Of a DNA stretch of 34,209 bases, positions 11,664 through 19,857 are shown piece after piece. The first letter of the stretch is position 1, and the number at the start of each line of letters is the position of its first letter. This stretch comes from Planctomycetota bacterium (GTDB taxonomy: Bacteria > Planctomycetota > Planctomycetia > Pirellulales > Thermoguttaceae): the NCBI GenBank assembly GCA_030611515.1, contig JAUWPQ010000012.1:1-34209 (forward strand). The letters run 5' to 3'. The translations under genes and the position numbers were made by a program. The notes below the pieces were generated by a model. The model was not told the origin of the DNA, did not search any database, and saw only the letters and a program-made list of their open reading frames with translations.

Positions 11664-11701
11664 GGTGGTCCTCACTATGACTCAACTTACAGCACGAAAT
11701 G

Positions 11702-11764
11702 AAAAAGGGGATAAGTCCAATCAGGTAATATGGAAGCAGCGATAATTGGACTTGTACCCTTTTT
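11702..11764. repeat. Foldback repeat between two minus-strand genes
   Basis: Arms of 20 bp (AAAAAGGGGATAAGTCCAAT at 11702-11721 against its complement at 11745-11764, with two mismatches) enclose a 23-bp loop. It lies downstream of the PH-domain gene and upstream of the GYF/HEAT gene. It may end or attenuate transcription between them, or be a mobile foldback remnant. Confidence 0.7.
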
Positions 11765-11783
11765 CTCTTACTCTCCACGCCAA

Positions 11784-12656
11784 CTACCCCTTCAACAATT
11801 CTCGGTAGCACCCCACAATGTCCTTCGCTTCCACAAACATGAATTGAACGGAACCCCTGGACGACACACGGAAGCGTGCCATTATTCCACCTGCACCCCC
11901 TTGTGCCGCCGTCGATATTTCAACGCGGTTCAGTCCAAGCCAACGGTCTATGATACCTGTGTTGATCGAGATTAGTTGAATGTGACAATTAAGTATTATG
12001 TGGATGCCTACATTGAATATCCCTTGCGAAACAATGGTGCGCTGAGTAGTGATAAGGTAATAACGGTTTTTCCAGTCAAAATATGTAATTGTTAGGCCGA
12101 TGACCAATAGAACGCACAAAACGAAGAATACCAGCAAAGCAGCGCTCCGAAACGCGATAACCGCGCTTAGCAAGATTGGAAATGACGCGAGGCCCCAGCA
12201 AATCCCGCGCACTATCAGCATTATCATTAGTGCGCTTTGTGCAGGGCGAGATGCATATAGGATGTCGTCGCCATCAAATATCAGTTCCCTAATGCGAATG
12301 GGGAGGTCCGCAAAAGATAATCGTGGATTCAAATGAGATTGTGAACTGGTTACAGATGGCACACCATCGAGAAATCCCCAGGGACTTTCTTCCGGCTCAA
12401 CCTTGGAAGTTGTTCCCGGCACTGGCGGCATGCTGTTGGGAAGTGGCGAAGTCGAAGATGCCTGGGCCTGCGGCTGCCGCTCAACGCCGCGAGACGAGGC
12501 TTGAGTTCCGACGGGATGCGGTGAAGAAACCGATTCGGGTTGCTGCGGAACCGTCAACGGCTGGTTGCAACCGGGGCAGGGAACTGTTTTACCAAACGCC
12601 GCTTCGGGCACGTTCAGTGTGCTCTTACAATGCGGGCAATCCATCTTGAAGGCCAT
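11784..12656 (-). CDS. Zinc-ribbon and bacterial PH-domain membrane protein
   Basis: A 290-aa protein. Four cysteines at the N-terminus (Cys7, Cys10, Cys27, Cys30 in CPHC...CPGC) form a short zinc ribbon like those on many planctomycete membrane proteins. A Ser/Pro/Gln-rich linker runs to about residue 115. Two hydrophobic segments (about 145-200) are followed by a bPH2-like (YdbS-type) domain: RYYLITTQRTIVSQGIFNVGIHIILNCHIQLI, and GLNRVEISTA further on. The start at MAFKMDCPHC is chosen because the zinc ribbon begins there; 24 upstream codons have no family sense. The gene is noticeably less GC-rich than its neighbours. Function is unknown beyond membrane localisation, with the PH-like domain possibly binding lipid or protein. 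Confidence 0.72.
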   Translation of the reverse strand: MAFKMDCPHCKSTLNVPEAAFGKTVPCPGCNQPLTVPQQPESVSSPHPVGTQASSRGVERQPQAQASSTSPLPNSMPPVPGTTSKVEPEESPWGFLDGVPSVTSSQSHLNPRLSFADLPIRIRELIFDGDDILYASRPAQSALMIMLIVRGICWGLASFPILLSAVIAFRSAALLVFFVLCVLLVIGLTITYFDWKNRYYLITTQRTIVSQGIFNVGIHIILNCHIQLISINTGIIDRWLGLNRVEISTAAQGGAGGIMARFRVSSRGSVQFMFVEAKDIVGCYRELLKG

Positions 12657-13180
12657 GATTCGACTCCCAAAGAAAAGATAAACATTGAAGCACTTATCCC
12701 CGGCGACAGCAGAGTCAACCGACGGCATTGCCCGATCCCGATGAGCCGGTGCGTTTGCTCACGGAAAAATCTCCTTCGGTTCAAGATGGGATTATTCACC
12801 GCGACCCGCCTGCTTTTGCTCTGGATGCCTCTCCGTTGGATACGAGGATGAGTTAAGGATGAGCCATGAAAAAGAGTTTACCCTCAATAGCATGATGGAT
12901 CAATCCCCCCGCACGAGTTCCTCAAAAAATTACTGAGATCAATCAGTTATGGGGGGGATTATTGGTCGGTTTGGACGGCGGATAAAGTTGATTTGTATGG
13001 GAAAACCCCGAGCAACAAATGTTATCGGCGAAAAGAGGAGGCATAAATCTGCCGGGCAAGGCCCTTGCCAACCTGCCCCCCGTCTGGTCCAATCAGGGAT
13101 CAGCGGCCAGGGATCAGAACTCGATTCATGCCATTATCCCTGACCCCTGACCTCTGACCCCTCTTTCCAGGAGATGTAGC
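12657..13180. other. Intergenic region between divergent genes
   Basis: About 525 bp with no supportable gene on either strand. The end near the peptidase gene (about 13090-13165) contains short inverted and repeated CAGGGATCAG / CCCTGACC units, a repeat type rather than coding DNA. An RBS-like AGGAG (13170-13174) lies 6 nt before the peptidase ATG. Promoters for both flanking genes should lie here, but I see no convincing hexamers. Confidence 0.4.
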
Positions 13181-14266
13181 ATGGACTTTCAGGCCCGACG
13201 CGACCGACTCCGAAAGACGCTCAAGAAAGCCGGCGTCGACGCACTGCTGGTCACCGATTTCACGAACGTCACCTACCTGACCGGATTCACCGGCGACGAC
13301 AGCTACCTGCTGGTCCGCCGCGACGGCGAAACGGTGCTTAGCGACCCACGTTACACGACCCAATTGGGCGAAGAATGTCCGGGCGTGGACCTCAACATCC
13401 GTCCGCCGGGGGTGGCAATGTTGCAGGCGGTGGTGCGGATCGTACGTGCCGCAAAGATCGGCCGGCTGGGGATCGAGGGGGACTCGATGACCGTCGGGCT
13501 GCGGAACCAGATCGCCGAAAAATTGCCGAAGGTCGAACTTGTGCCCACTTCCGACATGGTCGAGGGGCTGCGGTTGATAAAAGACAAGGACGAGGTCGAG
13601 CGGCTTCGTCGGGCAGTCTGGCAGGCGGAAAAGGCATTCGCCGTGCTGCGGTCGACTTTGCGGCCGGAAAAGACCGAGAAGGAAGTGGCCGACGAATTGG
13701 AATATCAATTCCGGCTGTTCGGGGCTAAGGACGCGTCTTTTCCGTCGATCGTGGCCGTGGGGCCTCGGGCGGCGTTGCCGCACGCCACGCCCGGGAAAAA
13801 CAGGATCGGCGAGGACGACTTCGTGCTGATCGATTGGGGGGCCAACGACGGACTCTATTGCAGCGACTTGACGCGGATGCTGGTGACGGGTAAAATCTCG
13901 CCAAAATTCGAGCGTATCTATAAGACTGTATTGGAGGCTCAAACCCGAGCGATTGCCGCCGTCCGACCGGGAGTTTTGGCCCACGACGTGGACAATGTTG
14001 CCCGATCGTATATCGCCAAGGCTGGTTTCGGCAAGCGTTTTCGCCACGGACTTGGGCACGGACTTGGATTGTTGGTCCACGAGTCGCCGCGGCTGGCCGT
14101 TAAGAACCAAACCATTCTCAAGCCGGGGATGGTCGTGACGGTCGAGCCGGGTATCTACCTGCCGGGGTGGGGAGGCGTTCGTATCGAGGATGACGTGCTG
14201 GTCACGCGCACCGGCCACGAAGTCCTCACCAGCGTTTCCAAGCGACTGGAAGACACCGTGGTTTGA
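13181..14266 (+). CDS. Xaa-Pro aminopeptidase-like M24 metallopeptidase
   Basis: A 361-aa cytosolic peptidase of the M24B (PepP/PepQ) family, removing the residue before a proline from peptide N-termini or splitting X-Pro dipeptides. The N-terminal creatinase-like domain occupies about 1-130. The C-terminal pita-bread fold carries all five expected dinuclear metal ligands: Asp218 (IDWGA), Asp229 (CSDLTRM), His293 (HGLGHGLGL), Glu322 (TVEPGIYLP) and Glu336 (RIEDDV). The length is normal for the short PepQ/YpdF type. The gene lies upstream of accB and accC, an arrangement common in many bacteria where a peptidase (often next to efp) precedes the biotin carboxylase pair; no efp is present here. 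Confidence 0.92.
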   Translation: MDFQARRDRLRKTLKKAGVDALLVTDFTNVTYLTGFTGDDSYLLVRRDGETVLSDPRYTTQLGEECPGVDLNIRPPGVAMLQAVVRIVRAAKIGRLGIEGDSMTVGLRNQIAEKLPKVELVPTSDMVEGLRLIKDKDEVERLRRAVWQAEKAFAVLRSTLRPEKTEKEVADELEYQFRLFGAKDASFPSIVAVGPRAALPHATPGKNRIGEDDFVLIDWGANDGLYCSDLTRMLVTGKISPKFERIYKTVLEAQTRAIAAVRPGVLAHDVDNVARSYIAKAGFGKRFRHGLGHGLGLLVHESPRLAVKNQTILKPGMVVTVEPGIYLPGWGGVRIEDDVLVTRTGHEVLTSVSKRLEDTVV

Positions 14267-14274
14267 TAAATGTG

Positions 14275-14406
14275 AATGTCGAATGACGAAATTCAAATGA
14301 CGAAGGAATGTCGAATGACGAATGTCAAAGATGACGTATCCGCATTCGTCATTCGTCATTTAATTTTCGTCATTCCTTCGTCATTTGAATTTCGTCATTC
14401 GACATT
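14275..14406. repeat. Perfect 36-bp inverted repeat (foldback)
   Basis: Left arm 14275-14310 and right arm 14371-14406 are perfect reverse complements of 36 bases, built on AATGACGAA units. The spacer contains a second, inner inverted repeat (14311-14324 against about 14343-14356). It sits between the peptidase gene and accB and ends just upstream of the accB start. It may act as a terminator or attenuator, or be a mobile foldback element. Confidence 0.9.
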
Positions 14407-14428
14407 TGCTGATTCAGCGAGGGAATAA

Positions 14429-14905
14429 ATGAAAGCGTCCTCAACGACCCATCAGGATATTTTCGACGTCCGCAAGATTCGCCGCCTCGTGGAACTGATG
14501 AAGGAGCACGATCTCAGTGAGATCGACCTCCAACAGGGCGAAATGCGGATTCAATTGCGTCGGACGGCGGCCGTAGCCCATCCGCTTGCGGCGCCGGTGG
14601 TTGTTGCGTCGGCGAAGCCGGAACCCGCCGCCGAGCAATCCACGCCGCCGAAAGCAGACAACGGAACGGTGATAAAAAGCCCGATGGTGGGCACTTTCTA
14701 CACGGCCGCCGATCCCGAATCGCCGCCGTTCGTGAAGGTCGGCGATCACGTCGGGCCGGACACGACCGTTTGCATCGTCGAGGCCATGAAGGTGTTCAAC
14801 CAAATTCCGGCCGAGGTCTCCGGCCGCATCATCGCGATGCTGGTCGAAAACGGCGCCTCGGTCGAGTTCGGTCAGCCCCTGTTCAAGGTCGAGACGGGGG
14901 GATAA
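14429..14905 (+). CDS. accB: Biotin carboxyl carrier protein of acetyl-CoA carboxylase
   Basis: A 158-aa AccB. It carries the biotin that shuttles CO2 from biotin carboxylase to the carboxyltransferase in the first committed step of fatty-acid synthesis. The N-terminal helical part contains the conserved FDVRKIRRLVELMKEHDLSEIDL (about 11-33). A Pro/Ala linker (about 55-78) leads to the C-terminal biotinyl domain (about 80-158) with PMVGTFY and the biotin-accepting Lys121 in VEAMKVFNQI. RBS GAGGGA precedes the ATG. The partner accC follows after a 225-bp gap that is unusually long for this pair and is filled by two foldback repeats. Confidence 0.96.
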   Translation: MKASSTTHQDIFDVRKIRRLVELMKEHDLSEIDLQQGEMRIQLRRTAAVAHPLAAPVVVASAKPEPAAEQSTPPKADNGTVIKSPMVGTFYTAADPESPPFVKVGDHVGPDTTVCIVEAMKVFNQIPAEVSGRIIAMLVENGASVEFGQPLFKVETGG

Positions 14906-14913
14906 TAAACCGT

Positions 14914-15045
<132 letters not shown>

Positions 15046-15049
<4 letters not shown>

Positions 15050-15112
15050 CCCGGAGCCGGCGGCGACGGCGCGGCAGGACGATGCCTCCCGTCGCCGCCG
15101 GCTCCGGGTTAA
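15046..15112. repeat. Perfect 24-bp inverted repeat before accC
   Basis: Arms 15046-15069 and 15089-15112 are perfect 24-base reverse complements beginning TTAACCCGG and ending CCGGGTTAA, with a 19-base spacer. It shares its first TTAA with the end of the preceding family A element. It ends 18 bp upstream of the accC start codon, so in mRNA it would form a very stable hairpin close to the ribosome binding site. Confidence 0.9.
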
Positions 15113-15130
15113 ACGATATAGGGGATTATT

Positions 15131-16474
15131 GTGTTCAAACGCATTTTGGTTGCCAACCGCGGAGAGATCGCTTTGCGCATCTTTCGTGCGTGCCGCGAGT
15201 TGGGCGTCGAGACGGTTGCCATTTTCAGCGAGGCCGATCGGGGCGCCGCCTACCTGGAATTGGCCGACGAGGCGTACTGCGTCGGACTGCCCAAGGCGGC
15301 CGACAGCTATCTGAAAATCGACCGAGTCATAAGCGCCGCCGAGATCGGCAACGTTCAGGCGATCCATCCGGGTTACGGCTTCCTCGCGGAAAACGCCCAT
15401 TTCGCCGAGATTTGCCGCAGTTGCGAGATCGAGTTCATCGGTCCCAGCCACGAGGCGATGGCGTTGGTGGGCGACAAGAACGCCGCCCGACGGCTGGCCA
15501 AGGAAGTACACGTGCCGACGGTGCCCGGCAGCGAGGGGCTGGTCGAGGACGAGGCCCAGGCGGTTTCGCTGGCACACGAGCTTGGTTTCCCGGTGTTGAT
15601 CAAGGCATCGGCCGGCGGCGGCGGACGCGGCATGCGCGTGGCGCTGAACGATCTGGCCCTGAAGGCCGCCATCCAGCAGGCCCAGGCCGAGGCCGAGGCC
15701 GCTTTCGGAAACGCCGATATTTACCTCGAAAAGTACGTCGAGCATCCTCGCCACATTGAGGTCCAGATAATCGCCGACAACCACGGCAACGCCGTCCACC
15801 TCTTCGAGCGCGATTGCACGATGCAGCGGCGGCACCAGAAGCTGCTCGAGGAGAGTCCCGCCCCGCGGCTCGACGCCGAAACTCGCCAGGCAATGTGCGA
15901 CGCGGCGGTCCGGCTGATCCGCGCCGCCAACTACACCAACGCCGGCACGGTCGAGTTCATCGTCGATCCGTCGGGTAGTTTCTACTTCATCGAACTGAAC
16001 GCCCGCATCCAGGTCGAACATCCGGTAACCGAGCTGGTTACGGGCATAGACCTGATCAAGGCGCAGTTGCTGGTGGCCGCCGGCGAGAAACTCCCCTTCA
16101 CCCAGGACGATGTTTGTCAGAGCGGTGCGTCTATCGAGTGTCGCATAAACGCCGAAGACCCGGACAAGAATTTCCGGCCCACTCCGGGAACGATCACGCG
16201 GCTGCGCGTGCCCGGCGGGTTCGGCGTGCGGTTCGATTCGCACGTCCACGAGGGCTACGTCGTATCGCCTTACTACGACTCGATGATTGGAAAGCTGCTG
16301 GTCCACCAGCCGACCCGCCGCGAGGCCATCGCCTGCATGAAGCGGGCGTTATCGGAGTTGCACATCGAGGGCGTCAAGACGACCATCCCCATGCACCAAA
16401 AGATTCTCGACCACGCCGCCTTCCACGAGTCGCGGGTAGACACCACGTTCATCGAGCGGACCTGGCCGAGTTGA
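15131..16474 (+). CDS. accC: Biotin carboxylase subunit of acetyl-CoA carboxylase
   Basis: A 447-aa ATP-grasp enzyme that carboxylates biotin on AccB using bicarbonate and ATP. The GTG start is supported by AGGGGA upstream and by the invariant N-terminus [16 protein letters not shown]. Family motifs are [10 protein letters not shown] (about 79-88), the glycine-rich ATP loop [12 protein letters not shown] (about 158-169), [32 protein letters not shown] and the catalytic [12 protein letters not shown]. The length equals that of typical AccC (about 447-450). It forms an operon-like pair with accB, separated by repeats. A GC-rich hairpin (16488-16503) just downstream may end the transcript. Confidence 0.97.
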   Translation: MFKRILVANRGEIALRIFRACRELGVETVAIFSEADRGAAYLELADEAYCVGLPKAADSYLKIDRVISAAEIGNVQAIHPGYGFLAENAHFAEICRSCEIEFIGPSHEAMALVGDKNAARRLAKEVHVPTVPGSEGLVEDEAQAVSLAHELGFPVLIKASAGGGGRGMRVALNDLALKAAIQQAQAEAEAAFGNADIYLEKYVEHPRHIEVQIIADNHGNAVHLFERDCTMQRRHQKLLEESPAPRLDAETRQAMCDAAVRLIRAANYTNAGTVEFIVDPSGSFYFIELNARIQVEHPVTELVTGIDLIKAQLLVAAGEKLPFTQDDVCQSGASIECRINAEDPDKNFRPTPGTITRLRVPGGFGVRFDSHVHEGYVVSPYYDSMIGKLLVHQPTRREAIACMKRALSELHIEGVKTTIPMHQKILDHAAFHESRVDTTFIERTWPS

Positions 16475-16487
16475 GGAATGTTTAGCC

Positions 16488-16503
16488 GCCGCGTCCACGC
16501 GGC
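16488..16503 (+). terminator. GC hairpin downstream of accC
   Basis: GCCGCG and CGCGGC form a 6-bp stem around TCCA, 14 bp after the accC stop. There is no T tract, so intrinsic termination is uncertain. Confidence 0.3.
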
Positions 16504-16547
16504 TTGTCGGACTAGCGACCGCTGTAAACCGATGACTCGGGGCAGCG

Positions 16548-16568
16548 AAAAGAGTTGCGTCTCCTTTT
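16548..16568. repeat. Left copy of 21-bp near-direct repeat bounding an orphan block
   Basis: AAAAGAGTTGCGTCTCCTTTT here and AAAAGAGCTGCGTCCCCTTTT (with 19 of 21 bases equal) at 19858-19878, both in the same orientation, lie at the two edges of the lower-GC block of orphan genes. They could be att-like boundary repeats or two copies of a dispersed motif. Confidence 0.6.
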
Positions 16569-16662
16569 CTTCCAGACGACAATTAAACCGACATCGGAAA
16601 AGGGAAAGGGTGAATCGGATTTTTGAATTGCATACCCGGAATTATCGGGAAGGAAAGCTCAT

Positions 16663-16965
16663 ATGAGTCAATTTGCTTCCGTTCGCGTCGAAGCCGTGAA
16701 GGACGATGACATTCACGTCGTCGCCTCTGGGTTTATCGAGGATAATGCTACGATCATGCTCTTGACGGATAGAGACTTCAAAAAGTTCTGGAATGACTTG
16801 GAAGGCAATGACACGGTCGTAATTGCTTTCACCGATCAGGCAGAAGTTTCCAAGTCAGAAACGCAACTCACGTTTACCGTCCCAAGTAGTGGCGCTTGGC
16901 ATATTGTTTTCCAGCCGTGGCGTGTTTCTCGCATAGCGGTCACTCGAAGGGAAAAGGATAAGTAA
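16663..16965 (+). CDS. Small orphan protein, possibly DUF1883-like
   Basis: A 100-aa, all-beta-looking protein. RBS GGAAGGAAAG lies just upstream. I do not recognise it firmly, but the order of motifs, a strand with ATIMLLTDRDFKKF (about 30-42) followed later by a VPSSGAWHIVF strand (73-83), resembles the DUF1883 domain, which in other bacteria is found alone or fused to TIR domains. That match is from memory of the family pattern and is weak. No signal peptide or membrane segment. First gene of the lower-GC block; 62 bp precede the next gene. Confidence 0.6.
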   Translation: MSQFASVRVEAVKDDDIHVVASGFIEDNATIMLLTDRDFKKFWNDLEGNDTVVIAFTDQAEVSKSETQLTFTVPSSGAWHIVFQPWRVSRIAVTRREKDK

Positions 16966-17027
16966 GGACGTACATCGCTGATCTTGAAGAAGACATTTGT
17001 TCCCGTTAGTGAGTTGGAGCGGCTATC

Positions 17028-17270
17028 ATGTTTGGCTGGGTATCGGTCTTGGTGTGTGGCGTTGCCGCGTACTTGATGTTCAACATCAGCAAGGGAGCCG
17101 GAATTTTTGCCCTGGTCGTTTTGGGAGTGAACTTTTGGTCACTCGGGATAATCCATAACTATGGCCCTGGTCAGGTTCGTGACAACTATGAGCGTTTCGT
17201 CGTAACGCTCAATATGCTCAGCACCATCGTTGGTGTGATACTACTCGTTGTTGCACTTGTGGCAAGATGA
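17028..17270 (+). CDS. Small integral membrane protein (3 predicted helices)
   Basis: An 80-aa hydrophobic protein with predicted helices at about 2-20, 24-42 and 58-78, and a short polar loop HNYGPGQVRDNYERF between helices 2 and 3. GGAG lies 11 nt upstream. No family recognised. It may work with the neighbouring small membrane protein at 17387, which has similar composition. Confidence 0.6.
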   Translation: MFGWVSVLVCGVAAYLMFNISKGAGIFALVVLGVNFWSLGIIHNYGPGQVRDNYERFVVTLNMLSTIVGVILLVVALVAR

Positions 17271-17386
17271 ATCGCTGCACCATCTCGGCGAGAGCAGGCA
17301 TGGGCGCGAACAGTTAAAAGACGCACATGATTGCATTGTGCTGAACTTTTTTTCTTGAGCACGTTATTCTGCGAAGGGGTGCAAGA

Positions 17387-17530
17387 GTGGCGACTGTTGC
17401 ATGGTTGGTCGGTTTCGGATGGGCGCTATGCGGCGCAATCGCCGCATTCATGCATGGCAAACCAGGATTGTGGCGGATAACTATTTGGCTTGGCCCAATT
17501 GCCTTCTTCCTGTTTCCACCGCAAGATTAA
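17387..17530 (+). CDS. Very small membrane protein (47 aa, GTG start)
   Basis: A 47-aa frame starting at GTG with AAGGGGT 6-7 nt upstream. It encodes two hydrophobic helices (about 3-21 and 29-43) separated by MHGKPGLWR, a Gly/Pro turn with basic residues. The composition is that of a genuine two-helix membrane peptide, such as a small transport or toxin-like protein. It is easy to overlook because it is short and starts with GTG. No family recognised. Confidence 0.5.
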   Translation: MATVAWLVGFGWALCGAIAAFMHGKPGLWRITIWLGPIAFFLFPPQD

Positions 17531-17573
17531 GTTGAGACACAATGCACCTTTAAGACAGTGAAGGAGTGGGATC

Positions 17574-18209
17574 ATGGGCTTGTGGGATGCGCTCTCTGGC
17601 AAGATATGGCATTGGAACACCACATGGCTTAAGGTGCATCAACACGTTTACCCTCGCCTTCAGGCCTTTGCAGTGGAAAAGCACGGCATCCGCGATTTCC
17701 TCTACGCGAGTTACTTTGCCTTCCATCGAACCCTGAGCGCTCTTGTCTTCTGTAAACATCCAAATATCAGAGGTGGCAACTACATTGGGAAGCTGAGGTC
17801 AGTTAATAAGATTGACCTTATGAACATTGCCTCGAGTTACTTCTGCGATTCTATAGTGTTGATGATATCCGGTCCTCAAGACGAAGCCCAGCGAAATCTT
17901 GGATCTTATCTGATTGTTGAAGCGTGCTTGCTGTACGATAGGGATCAATCATATGCGAACCAGCGTTTGGAGGTTTATGGAAACGCCGAAGCGGACACGT
18001 CGGCTCGCCTTCTTTGCAGCGAAATCGCCCTCGTTCTCGGGCTTGATCCAACATCTGAGTGGGATATGTATCCTTGGCTGCCAATCCGACAGGAAATGGA
18101 CACATTCAGGATCGACTGTATGAACGAACCCGATTGGAATGAGAGAGTAACCAAAGAGTTGTCAAGGCCGCCGCGGTTGGGCGGTTATCCCGACTCAATC
18201 ATACAATAA
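17574..18209 (+). CDS. Uncharacterised 211-aa protein
   Basis: A 211-aa soluble-looking protein with a strong RBS (AAGGAG 8 nt before the ATG). No family recognised. It is rich in aromatic residues (WDALSGKIWHWNTTWLKVH at the N-terminus), with helical segments FLYASYFAFHRTLSALVF (about 43-60) and LGSYLIVEACLLYD. A conserved-looking DPTSEWDMYPWLPIRQEMD stands near the C-terminus. Codon use and GC are lower than in flanking housekeeping genes. It lies 15 bp before the next gene, so the two are probably co-transcribed. Confidence 0.65.
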   Translation: MGLWDALSGKIWHWNTTWLKVHQHVYPRLQAFAVEKHGIRDFLYASYFAFHRTLSALVFCKHPNIRGGNYIGKLRSVNKIDLMNIASSYFCDSIVLMISGPQDEAQRNLGSYLIVEACLLYDRDQSYANQRLEVYGNAEADTSARLLCSEIALVLGLDPTSEWDMYPWLPIRQEMDTFRIDCMNEPDWNERVTKELSRPPRLGGYPDSIIQ

Positions 18210-18224
18210 TCAATCGGTAGGTTT

Positions 18225-18755
18225 ATGATGGCAGATTCGCTCAACTCAGTAGCTTCATCGATCTCAACCGACCCTTGGGTTGTGATTGATTATGAAGTTG
18301 ACATGTTTATCTCACTCTGCCGTCTCCTGAAACCAGGAAACCAAGTCTACGCGGCGATGCCGCACCACATTAAGAACGCGATTGTCGAAAGTGCGTTGTT
18401 ACACTGTCGGATTCTCGCAGATATTATTCTTTCTCGTGGCATTGATAACGACGACATTTGCCTCTCTAAGTTGCTTCCAAGGTTCCAATCTCAAGCCTTG
18501 GAGAGGCTTCGACATGAATACGGCAATCGTAAAGATAGCGGAACGCCATGCTGGACACTGAACAAAATGCTGATGCACTCTACAAAGCACCGGTGTGATC
18601 AGTACGATTATACGATATTGCTCAATCATATGTATCCGCTGCTCGCTACCGTTTGGCTGGAGGTCCAAAAGCATAGGAAATTGCCGATGCGGGAGCAGGT
18701 GTCCTCGGGCCCCGGCCCCGAGGACATTATACGTAATTCTTCGGCTCGATGCTGA
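18225..18755 (+). CDS. Uncharacterised 176-aa helical protein, possibly HEPN-like
   Basis: A 176-aa helical protein. The pattern ESALLHCRILADIILSRG (about 50-67), followed by DDICLSKLLP and then WTLNKMLMHSTKHRCDQYDYTILLNHMYPLLATVW (about 109-143), resembles a widespread uncharacterised family with an LLHxR...NKxLxHxT signature; its all-helical layout could be HEPN-related. This is an inference. The last ~20 residues (GPGPEDIIRNSSARC) are odd. The next reading frame encodes a better-looking helical continuation, so a frameshift near the GGCCCCGGCCCC run (about 18710-18720) is possible. The start may be the first or second of two adjacent ATGs. Confidence 0.6.
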   Translation: MMADSLNSVASSISTDPWVVIDYEVDMFISLCRLLKPGNQVYAAMPHHIKNAIVESALLHCRILADIILSRGIDNDDICLSKLLPRFQSQALERLRHEYGNRKDSGTPCWTLNKMLMHSTKHRCDQYDYTILLNHMYPLLATVWLEVQKHRKLPMREQVSSGPGPEDIIRNSSARC

Positions 18756-18840
18756 ATTACATACGGCGTTCCAGGAATTGACCCTCAAGCTTGATCCGTT
18801 CCACCCTGAGTTAAACGGCACTTTTGCGAAGGACAGCAAA

Positions 18841-19845
18841 GTGAGCGATGCGCCGAATAATATTAATTCGAAAGACGAATTGTACCAACGGTTGGGGCAG
18901 GAACTGGTGAACCAGCTTGGTCGATCCGATGGGGCACACGTGGCGAAGTCACTTCATACACAATTGAGGCAGGATGGCACCGACTGGTTTGATGGGCACA
19001 TATTGAGGTACTTTTCTGGTCTGCCTGACAACGAGTGGCCTGACGACAGATGGCCTGGACACGGTTATGAGTTCTCCATGATCATGTGTACCCGCGCCTT
19101 ATGGTTATTCCAAACCATGCGCAGTATTGTCGCGGCAAAAGAACGCCGTTATGTCCCGGAGGAGAATATAGGATGGTTCACGCGCTGGCTCCTACGGTTA
19201 AATATAGCAAACATAGGGGAGCTAGAGGCAAAACAAGCAGCCGAGGAATGGTTGCCGGTATACCAACAGGCGGATCATACAGGTCAACGGGCCATGTTTA
19301 TTGGTACATTGGGTGCGAACCTACCTGAGATTCAAGGGAAGCAGCCGCTGTTGGGCGCGTACGCCGTGACATTGGACCTTCGAGTACAAGCGACCACCGC
19401 AATGGCGTTCGGCGACGTGGCCGATGCGCGAAAGCTCCAAGCAGAGGCGGTCTCTTCGGAACAGAAGCTGGATGCGGCGATCGAGCTTTATTCGACGGGC
19501 GGAGGCTGTTGTTACGTGCTGGAGAACGATCAAGGATTGCTGCTGATACAACTGGAGGGCAATCGCTGTTTTTGTATCTGGTCGCGGGCAGAGGATGCGG
19601 AGGAGATAAATAAAGCGCACTACGGGGGGATACACCGCATTTCGCCAATGAGTTACCGATATCTTGAGGGGCAACTGGAAGAGATGCAGTCCACCGGCGT
19701 GCGCATGGCACTGATTGACCAGTGCATGAACGAAGAGGGCAGGATTTTGCCAATTGAGTCACTTTCTGCATTAGTGAGGCAGCAGATTAGTGCAGCAGAG
19801 ACTTCCGAATCTGGAAGGGCAATCAAGTATTTATTTGAGGAATGA
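18841..19845 (+). CDS. Uncharacterised 334-aa protein with DUF2750-like C-terminus
   Basis: I start at GTG because AAGGA lies 8 nt upstream; the frame itself is open back to 18595 in a region overlapping the previous gene. The N-terminal part contains helical ELYQRLGQELVNQLG and an aspartate/tryptophan-rich stretch around LPDNEWPDDRWPGHG. The C-terminal ~110 residues show the layout of DUF2750-like domains: a strand pair CCYVLENDQGLLLIQLEG, then FCIWSRAEDAEEI, then helices ending LPIESLSALVRQQI. That similarity is inferred from pattern, not measured. No signal peptide or membrane segment. Last gene of the orphan block, 12 bp before the right 21-bp repeat. Confidence 0.6.
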   Translation: MSDAPNNINSKDELYQRLGQELVNQLGRSDGAHVAKSLHTQLRQDGTDWFDGHILRYFSGLPDNEWPDDRWPGHGYEFSMIMCTRALWLFQTMRSIVAAKERRYVPEENIGWFTRWLLRLNIANIGELEAKQAAEEWLPVYQQADHTGQRAMFIGTLGANLPEIQGKQPLLGAYAVTLDLRVQATTAMAFGDVADARKLQAEAVSSEQKLDAAIELYSTGGGCCYVLENDQGLLLIQLEGNRCFCIWSRAEDAEEINKAHYGGIHRISPMSYRYLEGQLEEMQSTGVRMALIDQCMNEEGRILPIESLSALVRQQISAAETSESGRAIKYLFEE

Positions 19846-19857
19846 CTTGGTGAGCAA

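Noticed and set aside
12949..13143. Small plus-strand open frame upstream of the peptidase
   Set aside because: No RBS and composition of repeat and random sequence; no conserved features.
13100..14359. Long open frame antisense to the Xaa-Pro peptidase
   Set aside because: It overlaps a gene with all five metal ligands, and its translation is rich in His, Arg and Gly with no family pattern; it is a GC-codon shadow.
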